A DNA stretch of 5,575 nt. Source: Gammaproteobacteria bacterium (GTDB lineage Bacteria > Pseudomonadota > Gammaproteobacteria > Pseudomonadales > Halieaceae). The stretch spans positions 1-5,575 of the forward strand of contig JAAEZV010000121.1 in assembly GCA_018222695.1 (NCBI GenBank), in the 5' to 3' direction. The translations under genes were made by a program, and so were the position numbers. How positions within the stretch are numbered: position 1 is the stretch's first letter; each line of letters opens with the position of its first letter. Positions 5,074-5,575 of this stretch are shown here, one piece after another. The notes beneath the pieces were generated by a model, which was not told the DNA's origin, made no database searches, and saw only the letters and a program-made list of their open reading frames with translations.

Positions 5074-5575
5074 ATGTTGAACAAGCTGGTAGTAGTTGGC
5101 GTAAATCATGACTCGGCCTCCGTTGAGCTGCGCGAGCGCATTGCTTTTGCGCCGGAAAAAGTGCACGAGTCATTGGGCGCCCTCATTCGTGATACCCAGC
5201 TCAGTGAGTCGGTGATCCTGTCCACATGCAACCGGACAGAGCTCTACGGCGTGTTGCCCGACAACGTGGACGGTGTGAGCGCCAGCGATCAAGTGGCGCA
5301 GTGGCTCGCTGCCCACCATGGACTGGACATCAATCAGTTGTCTCCCTCTGTTTACCGAAATCACGGGGTGGCGGCAGCCTCGCACCTGGTTAGAGTGGCC
5401 GCCGGTCTGAACTCCATGGTGCTGGGCGAACCCCAGATCTTCGGGCAGATGAAGTCCGCCTTTGCCGTGGCGCAGGAGGCAGGAGCGGTCGGATTTCATC
5501 TGAATCTGATTTTCCCGGAAGCTTTTCGGATCGCGAAAAAGGTGCGTACGGATACCGCCATTGGCGAAAACCCGG
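5074..5575 (+). CDS. hemA: Glutamyl-tRNA reductase, N-terminal part (continues past the window)
   Basis: HemA reduces glutamyl-tRNA(Glu) with NADPH to glutamate-1-semialdehyde, the first committed step of C5-pathway tetrapyrrole and heme synthesis. The 167 codons present cover the catalytic domain. They include GVNHDSAS (9-16), LRERIAF (19-25), STCNRTELY (50-58) with the nucleophilic Cys52, His104 in the SHLVRVA segment, the glutamate-site motif SMVLGEPQIFGQMK (114-127), and KKVRTDTAIGENP at the end, leading into the NADPH domain. GVNHDSAS departs from the usual GxNHKTAP/S. The start at 5074 best matches family N-termini (two residues longer than E. coli). An in-frame ATG at 5050 would add 8 residues, and neither start has a strong SD. 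The gene is divergent from the lipoprotein operon, as in Pseudomonas. Identity is secure; the start is moderately sure. Confidence 0.97.
   Translation, partial: MLNKLVVVGVNHDSASVELRERIAFAPEKVHESLGALIRDTQLSESVILSTCNRTELYGVLPDNVDGVSASDQVAQWLAAHHGLDINQLSPSVYRNHGVAAASHLVRVAAGLNSMVLGEPQIFGQMKSAFAVAQEAGAVGFHLNLIFPEAFRIAKKVRTDTAIGENP

Noticed and set aside
5170..5499. 109-codon minus-strand frame opposite hemA
   Set aside because: It is antisense to the conserved catalytic domain of glutamyl-tRNA reductase and has no recognisable motif.
1..5575. A mobile element, defence system, CRISPR array or other undescribed accessory system
   Set aside because: All of the window is accounted for by conserved core genes in a known order. 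I saw no direct repeats, integrase, transposase, att-like duplication of the tRNA end or foreign-looking composition.

Overview
The window is a conserved housekeeping locus of a gammaproteobacterium, read mostly on the minus strand. In minus-strand transcription order it holds a TPR outer-membrane lipoprotein gene (lbcA-like), lolB, ispE, a tRNA-Gln(UUG) gene, prs and rplY (which runs off the left edge). The 5' part of hemA lies divergently on the plus strand and runs off the right edge. From general knowledge, Pseudomonas aeruginosa has the same order (hemA / PA4667 / lolB / ipk / tRNA-Gln / prs / rplY / pth). The GC-rich coding sequence, a CTC-type bL25 with an acidic tail and the Pseudomonas-like order suggest a marine-type member of Pseudomonadales/Cellvibrionales. 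The genus cannot be fixed from the sequence alone.

Layout. Positions 1-711 (minus) are rplY, without its 3' end. Positions 712-778 are the rplY leader, with a hairpin and a good Shine-Dalgarno (SD) sequence. Positions 779-1732 (minus) are prs. Positions 1757-1831 (minus) are tRNA-Gln, 24 nt from prs and 9 nt from ispE. Positions 1841-2692 (minus) are ispE, overlapping lolB by 25 nt. Positions 2668-3246 (minus) are lolB, which starts at a GTG overlapping the upstream TGA. Positions 3243-4967 (minus) are the TPR lipoprotein gene. Positions 4968-5073 are the divergent intergenic region, with a 13-nt palindrome that reads as an extended -10 on both strands. Positions 5074 to the end (plus) are hemA. 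No gene-free stretch exceeds 110 bases.

How the genes fit together. The tight spacing and overlaps imply one minus-strand transcript for lipoprotein, lolB, ispE, tRNA-Gln, prs and rplY, with the tRNA cut out of the message. The operon mixes envelope biogenesis (LolB inserts lipoproteins into the outer membrane; the TPR protein is itself predicted to be one), isoprenoid precursor synthesis (IspE), PRPP supply (Prs), translation (tRNA-Gln, bL25) and, divergently, the first committed step of tetrapyrrole synthesis (HemA).

I found no phage, CRISPR, insertion sequence, toxin-antitoxin or other accessory system. The most interesting signals are regulatory: the symmetric -10 between the divergent transcripts, a structured rplY leader, and a small upstream reading frame overlapping the hemA start.
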